A stretch of DNA of 64,000 nucleotides, from positions 620,001 to 684,000 of the forward strand of contig NW_025936295.1 of NCBI RefSeq assembly GCF_000764305.2, given 5' to 3'. The position numbers and the translations under genes were made by a program. Below the pieces are notes generated by a model. The model saw nothing but the letters and a program-made list of their open reading frames with translations, made no database searches and was not told the origin of the DNA. Origin of the DNA: Hyalella azteca. Its lineage: Eukaryota > Arthropoda > Malacostraca > Amphipoda > Hyalellidae. Below, in pieces: positions 47,394 to 59,742 of this stretch. Within the stretch, counting starts at the first letter, position 1; the number at the start of each line of letters is the position of its first letter.

Positions 47394-47825
47394 CTAATTT
47401 TCTCGCTCTTGGGAGGTTAATTTGACTTGAGTGAAGCCTCTCGAGTCGCTGTGAGTAGCGCCGCTAGTGAAGGAACTGGAGAGCGAGGAGCCTTGCAAAG
47501 GGCGAGTGCCGACACTCTTTACAAATACAAATGCTAAATTGGATAAGGCCTCTTTATAATTAAGACTGAGGGCTCGGCGCTCTATGCTCTTTGCAGACAT
47601 TTCTCGACAACACTTCAATGAGATCAAAGCGAGAGGCTCGCTAAGTCGATTGTTCAAAGGCATAAAGCTCTGTTCCAGTGAATGAGAACACGAGAGCCTC
47701 TTTGTAACAGTTACCTTTAATGCAGTCTTGAAACAAAAGCGTACAATGCAAACGAGGGATCCAAAGCGGAATGTTTTTTTAGAGGAACTCGTCGAGATTC
47801 TCCGCATGGCGTGGGTCGAAGGCAA
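47394..47825 (-). CDS. Unrecognised 143-codon ORF in a GC-rich island
   Basis: This is the longest non-repetitive minus-strand frame in the middle of the window. It begins MPSTHAMRRISTSSSKKTF, is rich in Ser, Leu, Lys and Arg, and ends THSDSRGFTQVKLTSQEREN. No domain is recognised. The DNA contains several CTCGAGAGCC-like strings and rises well above local G+C, which suits either a lineage-specific exon or a transposon relic. There is no clear splice site or promoter. Confidence 0.2.
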   Translation of the reverse strand: MPSTHAMRRISTSSSKKTFRFGSLVCIVRFCFKTALKVTVTKRLSCSHSLEQSFMPLNNRLSEPLALISLKCCREMSAKSIERRALSLNYKEALSNLAFVFVKSVGTRPLQGSSLSSSFTSGATHSDSRGFTQVKLTSQEREN

Positions 47826-48496
47826 ACACGAGTCACCTCATCAAAGAAGGCCCATGTCACTTGTTTCTAGTGACGCGGGACTGAACTCGTGACGAATTCT
47901 GTGATCTTGTTTTATTTAAACGCCTTATTAGCTACTTTAAGAATGTTATAAAGTTGTTTTTTTATTAAAATGTACTCCCATCAAAGTATTTCAACGCAGA
48001 AGATGGTTATTTCTCGTTTGCGCAAGGAAGGGGTATGCGCTTGCACTTGCAGTGAATTTTGCGCTTTCATTTGCATCGAAATTTGAAAAAAGTTTGAATA
48101 TTGAAAAGTTTGAAAATAAATTTGAAATGTTATCACAATTGCTGAATAAATGCTAAGACTTGCTTCTCCTTTTCCTTAACTAGCTCCTGCTCATTTTTAA
48201 TACCTCTTTTATTTGATACCGTATTACTATCAAAATAAATTAATGGATCAATATATTCTATAATACAAATATGAAATGAGACTGTTATCAAATGGTGCCT
48301 TAAATTTCAAATTTATCGTTTCGAGAAATATGTATGGAGTTTATGGAGGAAAAGTACACCTGAAATCAAAACTGGTTTCGATGCCGTAATATTTTCAAAT
48401 TATGATCATTATTGAACTTTATCCCCTATAATTGAAAGAAAAGAGGAAGAGCATTATGGTCTTAGTCTTTCAATGTATGAACATTGGTCGTCTGTC
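47826..48496. other. AT-rich stretch, nothing recognised
   Basis: No repeats or supported frames. Confidence 0.4.
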
Positions 48497-48925
48497 TAAG
48501 AGCATAATCCATCAATATATGAGCATAAGCTGCCAGTGAATGAGCAAATGCCGTCGATGTGTGGGCATAGAACATCAATGTGAAAGCGTAGAACATCAAT
48601 GCGTGAGAGTAGAACATCAATATGTGAGCGGAGAACATCAATGCTTGAGCGTAGAACATCAATGCGTGAGCGTAGAACATCAATGCGTGAGCGTAGAACA
48701 TCAATGTGTGAGCGTTGAACATCAATGTGAGAGCGTAGAACATCAATATGTGAGCGTAGAACATCAATGTGTGAGCGTATAACATCAATGACGTAGAACA
48801 TCAATGCGTGAGCGTAGAACATCAATGTAACATCAATGTGTGAGCATAGAACATCAATGCGTGATCGTAGAACATCAATGTGTGAGCATATAACATCATC
48901 TTATAAGCATAGGCCATCAATGTTT
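48497..48925. repeat. 21 bp minisatellite, about 20 copies
   Basis: Unit AACATCAATGTGTGAGCGTAG-like (core ACATCAATGCGTGAGC). A few units are shortened near 48785 and 48828. The 109-codon minus-strand and 80-codon plus-strand frames are translations of the array. Confidence 0.94.
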
Positions 48926-48976
48926 TCCCACAACGCTGTGTTCCAAACCTCTTAAGCCGCACAGGGGGCGGCTGCG

Positions 48977-49301
48977 ATGAAGTCTTATGTTCGAATATTC
49001 CGTTTGATGCAGCGAAATGCAGGCTCCGGAAAAGTCCCTTGTAATCTGCACTACCTCGGGGACTTGCCTAAAAATGACGGATGGATTGACAACCAAAAAC
49101 ATACATCGGCTGTTGAGTAAATCCCAGCATTGGGGAAAAGCTTCCCCGGGGGATAAGAAAATCCTCGTTGTAAAGGGAGAAGCTCAGTGTTGCCGTGACT
49201 TCAGAGTTTGCGGTGCGCAGAGGTTATGTGATACTCTGATCTCAGGCCTGGCACGTTTACAGCCGCATGCCTGTACACTCAGGTCTTTACTGTTCGTGTA
49301 A
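48977..49301 (+). other. GC-richer block with two overlapping ORFs
   Basis: A 47-codon frame at 48977-49120 (MKSYVRIFRLMQRNAGSGK...) overlaps a 94-codon frame at 49017-49301 (MQAPEKSLVICTTSGTCLK..., later CCRDFRVCGAQRLCDTLI). Both look reasonably protein-like, which itself shows how weak the visual criterion is here. No domain recognised. Confidence 0.18.
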
Positions 49302-49449
49302 CGCCTTATATTCAATCTTACTTTTAATAATAAGGCAATGTACGTTAATTCATACGATACGATACGATAGCAAACCAACCACATGAAATCTGACGTTGAA
49401 TTCACGTTGAAATAAACGCTGCTAGGTTTAATTAAAGTTAATTCAACGT

Positions 49450-49532
49450 TTTTAGCGCATTTTCTCATTTATGGAAAAAAAGGCGCTATTATGCTCGTCA
49501 TGTCCGTCCGTGGCGTCCGTCCGTGGCGTCCG
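49450..49532. mobile_element. Short dispersed repeat, copy 1
   Basis: Begins TTTTAGCGCATTTTCTCATT, continues through GCTCGTCATGTCCGTCC, and ends in three GTCCGT-rich units. A near-identical start is found at 56714. The copy is flanked by the 8 bp direct repeat TTCAACGT (49442-49449 and 49533-49540), a possible target-site duplication. It lacks the right terminal inverted repeat present in copy 2. Confidence 0.5.
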
Positions 49533-49540
49533 TTCAACGT

Positions 49541-52101
49541 CATTTGTCCAGTGGGCCCACGATCAAAATTCTCTTACGTGATTTTCTATCATCATGATTT
49601 GTTATAGTGAGGCGTGGCATGACTTCTATATCCCTCCTCTACAATTTTCAACGAGAACCCAGTAGCTATTCGTAACAATCGTTTAAGATAAGAACTTACA
49701 GATAATCACATCAATCTGGTTCCCTCAATTCTGAAATAATTAAAACTTTTTAAACAAATTATCACAACTTACACAGTTATGACTGGCGCATCCGACGATA
49801 TTCACAGTATTTTTACGCTTTGAATATCTTCGGAATCAAGGAGACATGATTAATTTTATTATTCTTTTCAGCCCAACGCATAATTCCTCTTTAATATTCA
49901 CTTGTCTTGTATAGTGATTTTTTCTATGCCTTAAAATTCTATTTCTTGAAATATTTCAATTTGAATATAGAAAAACAAATGAAGTTTATTTTCATTCAGT
50001 GTCATTGAAAATTTCTATCTGGGCATAGGGAAAGAATGCGTCATGTACATCTTATTCACCATTTATTCGATATCGATACACACACGCAGAAGCCTTAATT
50101 TAAATACATATGTACATATTATCTCCGACTCAGTTTAGTCGCGTCATTCCTTTTCTGACAGATGATAAACAAGTATTGGGATGAATTTTTCTAAAAATAA
50201 TATGTTCTTCAAGAATATTTACCATAGCATCAAACACATAGTAAGATACTTTTTAAGTCAAATTGCCAGATAAATTCATTTTGAATTTTCAGGTATTGGA
50301 ATTCATTTTCAGAATTTTTAATTTTTATTGATGATAGCAGTTGAAAAGACTATTGTTTTGTACATTAATAGGATAAATAAAATTCGAATTTTCGTCACGT
50401 TCACCGATGAATTTGTCTATAGCAAATTAAAGGTTGATATCTGCTTGCAAATGCAATGGTGTTTTCGGTATTTCATTCAATAAAATAAATCTTTATTGTA
50501 ACTTGGTGGACTCAAAATCACTCCTAAATCAACAAGTCAAGTTTTACGTCAAGTAATCTAACCTTGAATTGATATTCAACCGATTTAATGAATGTTTAAT
50601 TTACGCACCTCTTCTTCTTGCAATTTCATTGCCATTTTCGAAGACAAAAATGCATGAAATTTTTTCATCCATACGATCTACTGAAGCAAGCGTGGTTTTA
50701 TGAACACCTTGTTTGGTCTGCAATAGTAACTATAATTTTAAATGTTGAACTCCAAAATACATTGTGATTGCATTCAGTAAATGTGCGTTCTTTCTCCGTA
50801 CTTCTAACTTCACACGTCAATTAAGTTTTGATGATGCGACGTTAATCTAAGTTCTGTACAAACGCCAAGTTCCATAACTTATAACAACATCTACACAGGA
50901 GGGTGAGAACAACAAATTATATATACTACTCTGATCGAACGGCTTGTTTTAACTTAAATAAAACTCATTTAAAACTTGTGTAACTTATTTTCAGTTACAC
51001 AGTTAATTTACACCCTGTAATTTTGAGTTGATTTTGCGGCAAAAAAGCATGAGCAAATTAATAACAAAAATTGTATGAAAACTAATTATTAATTGATTCT
51101 CATCTTGCATTCTAACATGAATCTTTAAAGTGCTTCTAAATTTGCTGGAAGTTGCTTAACTAAACATTTTACATTTTAATTTTCTTGGCGTACGATCAGC
51201 ATTCAAAAAGAAAACGTCATATGAAACATGTAATGTATTCGAAATTCATTTAAACTGCAATAGATAATCTAATCTTAAAACACGGTATGACTAAATTTAA
51301 ACAAAAATAAAGAAAAAGATACAGAGATTTATACATATATATTGTTAACCTGCTTACGGGAATCTATCATGATTTCATGCTATACTATTGTAGTACTACG
51401 TTATTTACAAGTCATGATACATCGATGCTACATGTATGTTACACACATATTCCAGAACATGTTGTCATATGCCTTCATAGCCAATGAGTCCCTCTACATT
51501 TTGTTGTTAAATTGTCATTATTTATTAATAAAAATCAACAATTAGACAGTGCACAGCAGTATAGGTGCTCGCGGCTGAGGTGTTATTTCCAAATGACTGG
51601 AAACAAGGTCAGCTTTGCAGTCACTCACTTCCATAATATTTTCTTAGAATTTAAATTTCGAACAATAAACGAGAAGCCAGATTGCCTGAAAAAATATAAA
51701 GACTGGGAAAAATAATAAGCCGATGCGTAAACTTATCACGAAACTCGTGCCCTAAAATCATTTAGAAAAAAATCATCATTAATTGCAAACAGAGAGAAAG
51801 TATCAAAGAAAAAGCAATTCGGATATCGCGTTGAAGATGCCTGAATGTTGAGATAATAAGATAACATGTTCGTTTCGCAGTGAATATTATCCGTTTTTAT
51901 ATTATTTGGATATGTTTCCAGTCTAGTTGAGTTTCAAGGTTTAATGTCTATTTCGCATGTATGTGGTTAAAAAATATAATTTAAAATAATAAGTATCCAG
52001 AGACATTGCGACAATGAACTACGTACAATTGTTAGGGTTAACTTCCTTTGTTAGGGTTACAGTGTTCGCTGTCCTGCTGGTATAGCAAGTTGGACGAAAC
52101 T
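49541..52101. other. AT-rich stretch, nothing recognised
   Basis: Short unsupported frames at 51342-51715. No tandem arrays. Confidence 0.4.
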
Positions 52102-52387
52102 CAGTGCCACTGACTGTAAGTGTGACACTGACTGCAAGTGTGCCACTGACTTAAGTGCCACTGACTGCAAGTGTGACACTGACTGCAAGTGTGACACTGA
52201 CTGCAAGTGTGACACTGACTGCACGTGTGACACTGACTGCAGGTGTGACACTGACTGCAGGTGTGACACTGACTGCAGGTGTGACACTGACTGCAAGTGT
52301 GACACTGACTGCAAGTGTGACACTGACTGCAAGTGTGACACTGACCGCAAGTGTGACACTGACTGCAAGTGTGACACTGACCGCGGA
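52102..52387. repeat. 18 bp minisatellite, about 16 copies
   Basis: Unit GACTGCAAGTGTGACACT, highly homogeneous, with AGGTGTG variants clustered in the middle. Open frames encode 6-residue repeats (for example TLTASV on plus, SHLQSV on minus). Confidence 0.96.
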
Positions 52388-54699
52388 TGCGGAACCAGTT
52401 CAAGCGGTGCAGTTGAACAGCATTGACTTGCTGAAGAAAAGTGAAGCTGCAGCGTCTGCAAGGAGGAATAAATACAAATATTAGAAAATATTGGTAAAAC
52501 AAATTTTTTATACTACAAGATTCCATGGCGTAATTTTCCCGTAACAGTGTAACGCTACCGTTATGTTTGTCTCAGACGCCTCTCAAGGCACCAATTTCAG
52601 GTCAAAACCGCGGAGCAGCAGACAATCTCGCCTTTACATATACATAAACCGGCAAAAACTATTTCCGATATAAAATTTCATTTATCGTTCACTTCAACTT
52701 TCGTAAGTCGCACTCACAGACAGTATATTAAAAGTAATTCAATAAAGAATAAATTCATCGGTATTCGCTGGCTGAATACGATGAATACAGTCAAACATCT
52801 GATCCAGACGCAATGGTCTAGAGATTTACAATAGAGAATCAATTACTCACAAGTTTTTTCGTTGAATAAATAGAATCAGACTAATTAAAACCATCAGAAA
52901 GCTGAAAAACCGATACCTTGACCATTAACATTAATTGCAAATATGCAAAACGTCATGGAAGTTTCATTTTGCTGCCTCGTCGTGATCGCGGCTCAACATT
53001 TCAAGAGTGTGACTCAGCAGAATCTATGAGCGGCTTCTAACCATTGTGGTGGATTAATTAAAATATTGAATATTTCCATCACTCGATATCCGGGCCGTGG
53101 CATTGTGCTCCTCATCAACTCCCAGATGCTCTCCCCCAACTTTATTTAGCCTCAAAAGATCGCTAACAAATGCGCCTTGCGTTCAAAACCCCCGACACAA
53201 GAACCGTTCCCCCGCGTTTTTCTTGACTTTTTCCTATTTTTGTCTTGGCAGCAATGATGACTGGCGGATAAATAGATATCGAAGACTAATGAAACGGATC
53301 GGTTTCAATCAAATTCACAATAAGATATCGATTACAGTCGAAAAATGGACCATGACACGATGAAAAATGATTCCATGTATTTGAGATGCCTTTAGTGATC
53401 GACAGTCAATTTCAGATCCTTTGATGATCTTATGAGATGCTTTCTTCTGTGGTCGTTGCGAGGTCGCGTGTGATCACGAAGCGGTGTAAAAAACTTCCTC
53501 TCAGCCACAATGATATGAAAGTGGACCTGCCTTATGTAGGAAACATACGTTAGTGTATGAATCAAAGAGCTTTGAATAAAATACGTATTGGTGTAATTTT
53601 CACCGCTGTTAATTATATTAACATGAATGATATTGCATTTTCACTGCTCCGTATCTAGCGTAAAGTACTGACGTGCTACATATGCTGACAAGCGTGAATC
53701 GCATTCTTTATGATCAGTTATTCATTATCCGAAGATTTGTTCAATTTTTACTCTCAGGAGCGTCGTATAATAATAATTTTTCTTCCAGTATATTTCATGA
53801 TTACATTCTACCCTCACGAATTTCTTACGCATAATTTATTCCCTCACAAATCAAATACGTATAGTATTTTCTCCTCCCGAATATCCTATTATTTATTTTT
53901 ACCCCAAAAATGTCATATTTTACCCCAAAAATGTTTAAGCTCAAGAACGTCAAATTTATACAATACCGACTGTATTGCAAAAACTACATTTTTTCCAGCG
54001 AACAAGAAACAGAAATAAATTATTGAAATGTTTAAGCAGACATGAGCAATAATATTCTCGTATACATTCATGGAAAATATACGATTTGCCGAGATCATTA
54101 TTTCAACTACCAAGTAATATGATTCAAACACTTATTTTTCCTACTGTCAGTACACAAGATCCATACGGGATCTTCATTATCTTCTCTACAGGAAGTTTTG
54201 CCAAACAATTATATCTTGCCATGTTCTTCGCCGCTGTATTGCTAAATAAAAGAATACCCTAAGTATTTACAAGTTCGTGGCGTAAATTTGTAAAGTTTGA
54301 TTTTTGGGTCGATAACACACACCCAAATCTGAATAGGACACTGAATTCTCCATGTCAGATTCTAGCAGCAACAATAGTTTATTTAATTTACATAGGGTCT
54401 ATAAAGGAGTATGTCCACATGAATGGGATAACTCACTAATAAATAATTAGAGGAATGAAGGCTATTTCATAAACCTCTTCTTTTTATTCACTGCTCCAGT
54501 GCCTGCTCAGTGCGTATAGAGGCGAACTCTCTAGTATTTCCAACAATCGAAGTATCACAAAAAGTTCAGGATTTTTATGCCTGCTGCACCCGAACATTTA
54601 TGGACCGAAGAGCCGCTCTTTCACAGCGGATTAGAGCTCCAAACGAGCGAATTAAAGTCCTCTGCAATTTGCCTGTATCTAACGTCTCATTCTTGCTGC
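52388..54699. other. AT-rich stretch, nothing recognised
   Basis: Unsupported frames at 53097-53363, 53710-54018 and 54510-54795. No repeats seen. Confidence 0.35.
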
Positions 54700-54887
54700 T
54701 GCAGGGAGAGAATAAATTATCAGAGGTCGCATTCGTGCTACTGTAAGGAGAAGAACTTGAAGAAATTATCAGAGGTCTTTTTCGTGCTACGGTAAGGAGA
54801 AGAAATTGAAGAAATTATCAGAGGTCTTTTTCGTGCTATTGTAGAGAGAGAAGAAATTATCCGAGGTCTGATTCGTGCTACTGTAAT
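54700..54887. repeat. 49 bp tandem repeat, about four copies
   Basis: CAGAGGTC begins units at 54721, 54770 and 54819; a shortened fourth starts near 54861. Each carries CGTGCTACTGTAAGGAGAAG-like sequence. Confidence 0.88.
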
Positions 54888-55721
54888 AGCAGTCCTACCC
54901 GTTCTACTGCATGGAGCCGTAAGTTTATCATAGTCCTTATGCGTAAGTTTATCATAGTCCTAACAGAACCAAACCTTCAATAGAATCAATTATAATATGT
55001 AATGAAGTAAGTTTCAGAATTTTTCAATCGTCCTCTTAACATTATCCAATCTTCGAAAGGACTTTCAATGTAAAAATAACATTGAATTGTTTCTCATATA
55101 AAATTTCTTTTCGTTTGCAAAATAATCTTCATCACGATGAGTTCTCTAAGGATTCCAATAGTGATACATCTTCAAAATCGATTTTTGTGCCATTATGGAT
55201 GAAACAGTCATGAGAGATATTTTAGAACAGCGCTTGATAACCACTAAAAATGTTTAATGCTCCGAGATAATCGATCAACTTGTCAGAAGTCGTTGATTTC
55301 ACCGAAGAGAAAATCGGCCCGATTAGGTGCTTGAGTCACACGCCACTGATTGCACTAATTGATAAGTAATGAATCGGAAGACATCCCTATCATGCATGGT
55401 CGTTTGAGATCGATTAACGCAGTTTCATGATCGTTCATCACCCGAAGTTCAATAAAAAATGCATTGTCTCAATTCAACATTAATTTTTTTAAGAATACAC
55501 ATATATACGCTTCATTGGTTTCCAAATTCTTCCCTCGATCCATGAATCCCCAAGCCCATTATCTATAAGAAAAAATTATGTAGAATCGCTCCACTAAGAG
55601 GCGTAAATGGAGCCATTGTTTGCTTCTGAGGCCAAAGTTGAACTTTATAATTTGTCGTGGCGGCCATTTTGTGCGGCAAGGAATGCAGCAAAGACACAGA
55701 GAGACAATTACGGCTGCGGCA
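54888..55721. other. AT-rich stretch, nothing recognised
   Basis: No supported frames; G+C rises from about 55650 toward the array that follows. Confidence 0.4.
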
Positions 55722-55932
55722 GCGACAACCAGCCTGCCGCCCCCACGCCTCGGTACTGCCACGGCAGCGACAACCAGCCTGCCGCCCCCACGCCTCTATA
55801 CTGCCACGGCAACAACAACAAGCCTGCCGCCCCCACGCCTCTAGCCTCGGTACTGCCACGGCAACAACAACCAGCCTGCCGCCCCCACGCCTCGGTACTG
55901 CCACGGCAACAACAACCAGCCTGCCGCCCGTG
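55722..55932. repeat. GC-rich 42-52 bp tandem repeat, five copies
   Basis: Units start near 55722, 55767, 55809, 55861 and 55906, each with CCTGCCGCCCCCACGCCTC. Spacing varies from 42 to 52 bp. Several frames on both strands remain open because stops need A and T; none is recognisable. Confidence 0.92.
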
Positions 55933-56713
55933 CATGGTAGCCAATGGTTGGTTTGTTTCTGTTTTAAGCGTTGGTTTTATTTTCTTTTATTTTTTTTTTT
56001 TGCTGTAGTGATTATTGCAGTAAAAGCTGTTGCAGTAGCCGTGGTAATAGCTTGCATTGGAATACCATTTTGAAGCTTCGATGGCATTACTTTAGATTAA
56101 GTGCATCCAAAAAAAGGGCGTTTTTTTGTTTAATTATAAGTTTTTTGGGGTGTAGATAAAAAATCTGAAATCCGTTTTTGGTACGAATAGAATTGTTTGC
56201 AGTGACGGATAGCAGAATTCCGATTTCGGATATGAATTCCAAAATTTTTAAAAGTGTATATATTATATATTTTATTATATAGTTGTTCTTACTGCAGTAT
56301 TTTCCACTTCTTCAATAGCTTTTTATGATGCTGTTGCTGTTTTTGCCGACCCTTCTTGATCTCTGATACCCCATTTGCGGAACACTAAACGTTCACTCGT
56401 AAAAAATACCATCCTGATCGACTTCAAACTCAAGTCGTTATACTCTAAAGCAAAAAAAAGTTGTTCCAATGTCAAACTCAAATTGTTAACTTCCTGCCCC
56501 CTTTATTTCCAAAGTACGGTGGTTCTGAACTTCGATAGGGAAAAAGTTTTCGGAAAATTTCGTGAAACTTGCTATAAATCGGAGCGCGCTCTAGCAGCCA
56601 TCGTCGTCGTGCGCGTAAATGATTTTAAAGGCTGACTGCACGTGCCTGATTCGACGTTCCAAAATGTCAGGGAGTTTATCGTTAACTATAAGCGATCGAT
56701 CGAAGTTATTTTC
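55933..56713. other. AT-rich stretch, nothing recognised
   Basis: An 86-codon plus frame at 56375-56635 is Lys/Ser-rich and unsupported. Confidence 0.35.
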
Positions 56714-56960
56714 TTTTTAGCGCATTTTCTCATTTATGGAAAAAATGCACTATTGTGCTCGTCATGTCCGTCTGTCTGTCCGTCTGTCTGTCCGTCTGTC
56801 TGTCCGTCTGTCTGTCCGTCTGTATGTCCGTCTGTCTGTCCGTCTGTCTGTCCGTCTGTATGTCCGTCTGTCTGTCCGTCTGTCTGTCTGTCCGTCCGTC
56901 TGTCCGTCCGTCTGTCCGTCCGTCCGTGACTTCACGTTTTCGTCGACGAGAAAATGCGCT
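56714..56960. mobile_element. Dispersed repeat, copy 2, with microsatellite core
   Basis: Shares its first 58 or so bases with the copy at 49450. It then expands into about 165 bp of GTCC/GTCT units (56764-56930) and closes with GAGAAAATGCGCT at 56948-56960, the exact reverse complement of AGCGCATTTTCTC at 56719-56731. The 13 bp terminal inverted repeats and internal tandem array resemble a non-autonomous element that carries a microsatellite. No target-site duplication is obvious here. Confidence 0.6.
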
Positions 56961-57984
56961 CTCTGTCACCCACTGCAGTGAGTATTGAGTTACACTTTTT
57001 TAATTTCAGCTTCCCTATAAAATTGAGAACTTCGATTAACTTTTCCCAGCAGTTAGCTATAATATTTATGACGAATTGATGTTGATGAATGATGCTGGGT
57101 ATGAAATTTACGTATTTCATTTTCAGAATTTATGGATATTTAACGCTTTTTCAACGTAGATAAACGTTTCATATCTATGACTAATTAATTTATTGATATC
57201 AAGGTAATATATCGTTCAGTACCAATGTTTTTTGTCTCAATTTTATATTCGTCAACATGAGCAAGAAAAGATGATCAAATAATATCTGAATTATTGCCAC
57301 GTCCCCTGTATTGGTAATAGGTTCTATTTAAATACACCTTATGCGCCAGGTGGGTAAATGTCTATAGGCTACACTATTCCTAAGTCAATTGTAGATCTGA
57401 CGAGGTTTCTCAACGGCAGAGAATTTGCCTTTTTTATTTGCTTACTATTCTAAACAAATGCTTAATTTATTATTAAACTTTCCCTCAACTTCGAACGCAC
57501 TTTTTTCAGTGTTGCTACAATAACTACTTAATTTATTATCTTTTCGCATCTAGGTCCGACAGTTCAATAAAGTCTCGACTCGTGCATTTCGTAATTTACG
57601 TTATAAATTCATACAAATTTTATTTCCTGGTTTTTAAAAACGGAAATGCATCAACCTGAAATCATCAAGAAATTGTAAGAAAAACATTTGAAAATATAAC
57701 ATTGGCATTTTCCTCGATACCGACAACATCATTAAATTGTTCGCCAATAAGACACTGCCAGCACGCGGCAAGTTAGTGAAAGATATACATGGAAAATATT
57801 ATACGCACCTCTTAATAAGGTATGGAGTAATTTCTTAAAGTGAGGCGCAAATCTCTTAAGCAATCTACACTTTGCAATTTCCCGGCGCCGGAGCAATACG
57901 CTACCGCATTCAAATGGCCAGCAATTGCTGTCGAAAAAAGCTCATCTGTTGCCGACATGGAAAAAAAAAGCGTTTCAAACTCAC
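56961..57984. other. AT-rich stretch, nothing recognised
   Basis: Overlapping frames on opposite strands near 57812-58064 are unsupported. Confidence 0.35.
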
Positions 57985-58258
57985 AAACCTGCATCAGAGA
58001 TTTAGAAAAATTCAATGTAGAAATATTTCAGTTGAACACGTATAAATATGATATTTTTCCGTAAATAATTTCACAAGGTGCAACATCATGTAGTCTTTTT
58101 ACGTACACTCGTGAACAATCGGCCTGAAACCTGCATGTAAGATTTAAAAAAAATTCAATGTAGAAATATTTCAGTTGAACCCGTATAAATATGATATTTT
58201 TCCGTAAATAATTTCATAAGCTGCAAACATCATGTCATCTTTTTACTCGTGAATGATC
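57985..58258. repeat. 142 bp tandem duplication
   Basis: Copies begin AAACCTGCAT at 57985 and 58127 and share TTCAATGTAGAAATATTTCA and ATGATATTTTTCCGTAAATA. About 90 percent alike by eye. Confidence 0.9.
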
Positions 58259-59450
58259 GTTTTCGTTATTTTCACGAATAATCTCTGGTATCGGGCATGT
58301 GTCACTACGATTGAATACGATCTCAGTGTTAGCCGAGGTTTCCCAAATAGGGCTTTGCGTAGCTATGAATTTATAGCGCGTCTGGACGAAAGACTTCATG
58401 ATGTACGGAGATTTTAATGCCACCGTAAATCAGAGCGCAACTTGTACGGCAAATGACATTAATGCTCGAGCGCAACTCATTAAAATCCATTGCTTTACTG
58501 ACTATCTCAAGGATTACTCGCCGTACAGGTAATTTCGCGGTACAGGTAGAGACGGCATTTCGGATGTGAGCAGATTTGGTACGAAAGGACAGTAAAGTAT
58601 TTTCAGTTAGCCAGGTGGTGACGAATACATTTTTTAAAAAATGATAGGAATATCATAATGAATCTTACAATAATTGTAAAGACGGACAAAAAAATCGCTA
58701 TCTAACGCATCGGATATATTTTTGATTAAAGTTCAGCCATTTTGCCTGATTTTTAAACGTAACCATAACTTACAATATACATCTTACACTTTTTCTTTAC
58801 TTTCGCCTCAGACAGCCACGTTTTTCAGTGAGGAAATATATAGTTTTCAATGACAATTATAGTGATTTTCAGAGCAGTGAACAATTTTCATAACACATTT
58901 TATGCTTGCTGCAGTTGCTACAGCAGCAACAATTAGGCACCTACAGCGAAACGGTTAAAAGATATTTGGTTTCATCATATTTGGTTGTTTGGTTTGGTTT
59001 CAAGTCGAAATATAATTTACACCGAACAGTATACTGCAAAACACAATGTTCAATGCATTTTCAAGTTATATAAATCCTGAGAATCACACGGATGAAAACT
59101 ATGAGAATATATGAATTTCGACTAGTAGTGCCTCCAGTATTAACATTCTCAGGATCAGTTCGTGGTAATCCAGCAATCTCAATGAGTCGATCATGACGCA
59201 CAATGTCGTACTTAACAAAGGCACTAAAATCAATCACTAAGTACCTTCAGGTTGCACGGTCCACTTATTCTCCTAGTCGCCAGACTGATTGTTTTGTGCA
59301 TGAAATGAAAAAGTCTTGTGGTATTGCCAAAAAATATAGTTTATTCCAGCGTATCGAGTTTGAGCATCTAAAGGGTCACTGAAGCGAAGGGTGCGCGTTT
59401 CCGGCGTAGGGAAGCTGAGAGCGCGCATGGAGAACACTCACGCACCTGCT
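58259..59450. other. AT-rich stretch, nothing recognised
   Basis: A 62-codon minus frame at 58235-58423 overlaps the duplication and has no motif. Confidence 0.35.
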
Positions 59451-59742
59451 ATCGATTGCTGCTCTATTGCAGTCACGAGTCTACGATTACCAAGGAATAT
59501 GTTGATTGCAACAAATAATATATTGTATTATAAAATAATAAAAGTCTAACACAAATTTTCCTACAAGTATAGTGCGTCAACGCGCGCTTGTCATTGATTG
59601 CTGCTCTATTGTAGTCAAAAGTCTACGATTACCAAGGAATATGTTGATTGCAACAAATAATATATTGTATTATAAAACTCTAACACAAATTTTCCTATAA
59701 GTATAGTGCGTCAACGCGCGCTTGTCATTGATTGCTGCTCTA
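59451..59742. repeat. 134-142 bp tandem duplication plus a partial third copy
   Basis: Copies start at ATTGCTGCTCTA-type sequence at 59451, 59593 and 59727 (partial). The first two share TCTACGATTACCAAGGAATA and GTGCGTCAACGCGCGCTTGT. Copy 2 lacks AATAATAAAAGT. Confidence 0.92.

Noticed and set aside
52057..52526. Open frames of 109-141 codons across the 18 bp array, some Cys/His-rich
   Set aside because: The Cys/His spacing is only the 6-residue repeat period; it does not match a zinc-finger consensus and all frames stay open because of the period.
56642..56988. Six overlapping frames of 77-95 codons over the GTCY microsatellite
   Set aside because: They translate a simple repeat (SVCPSVCP or TDGRTD) on both strands; no stop can occur in the units.
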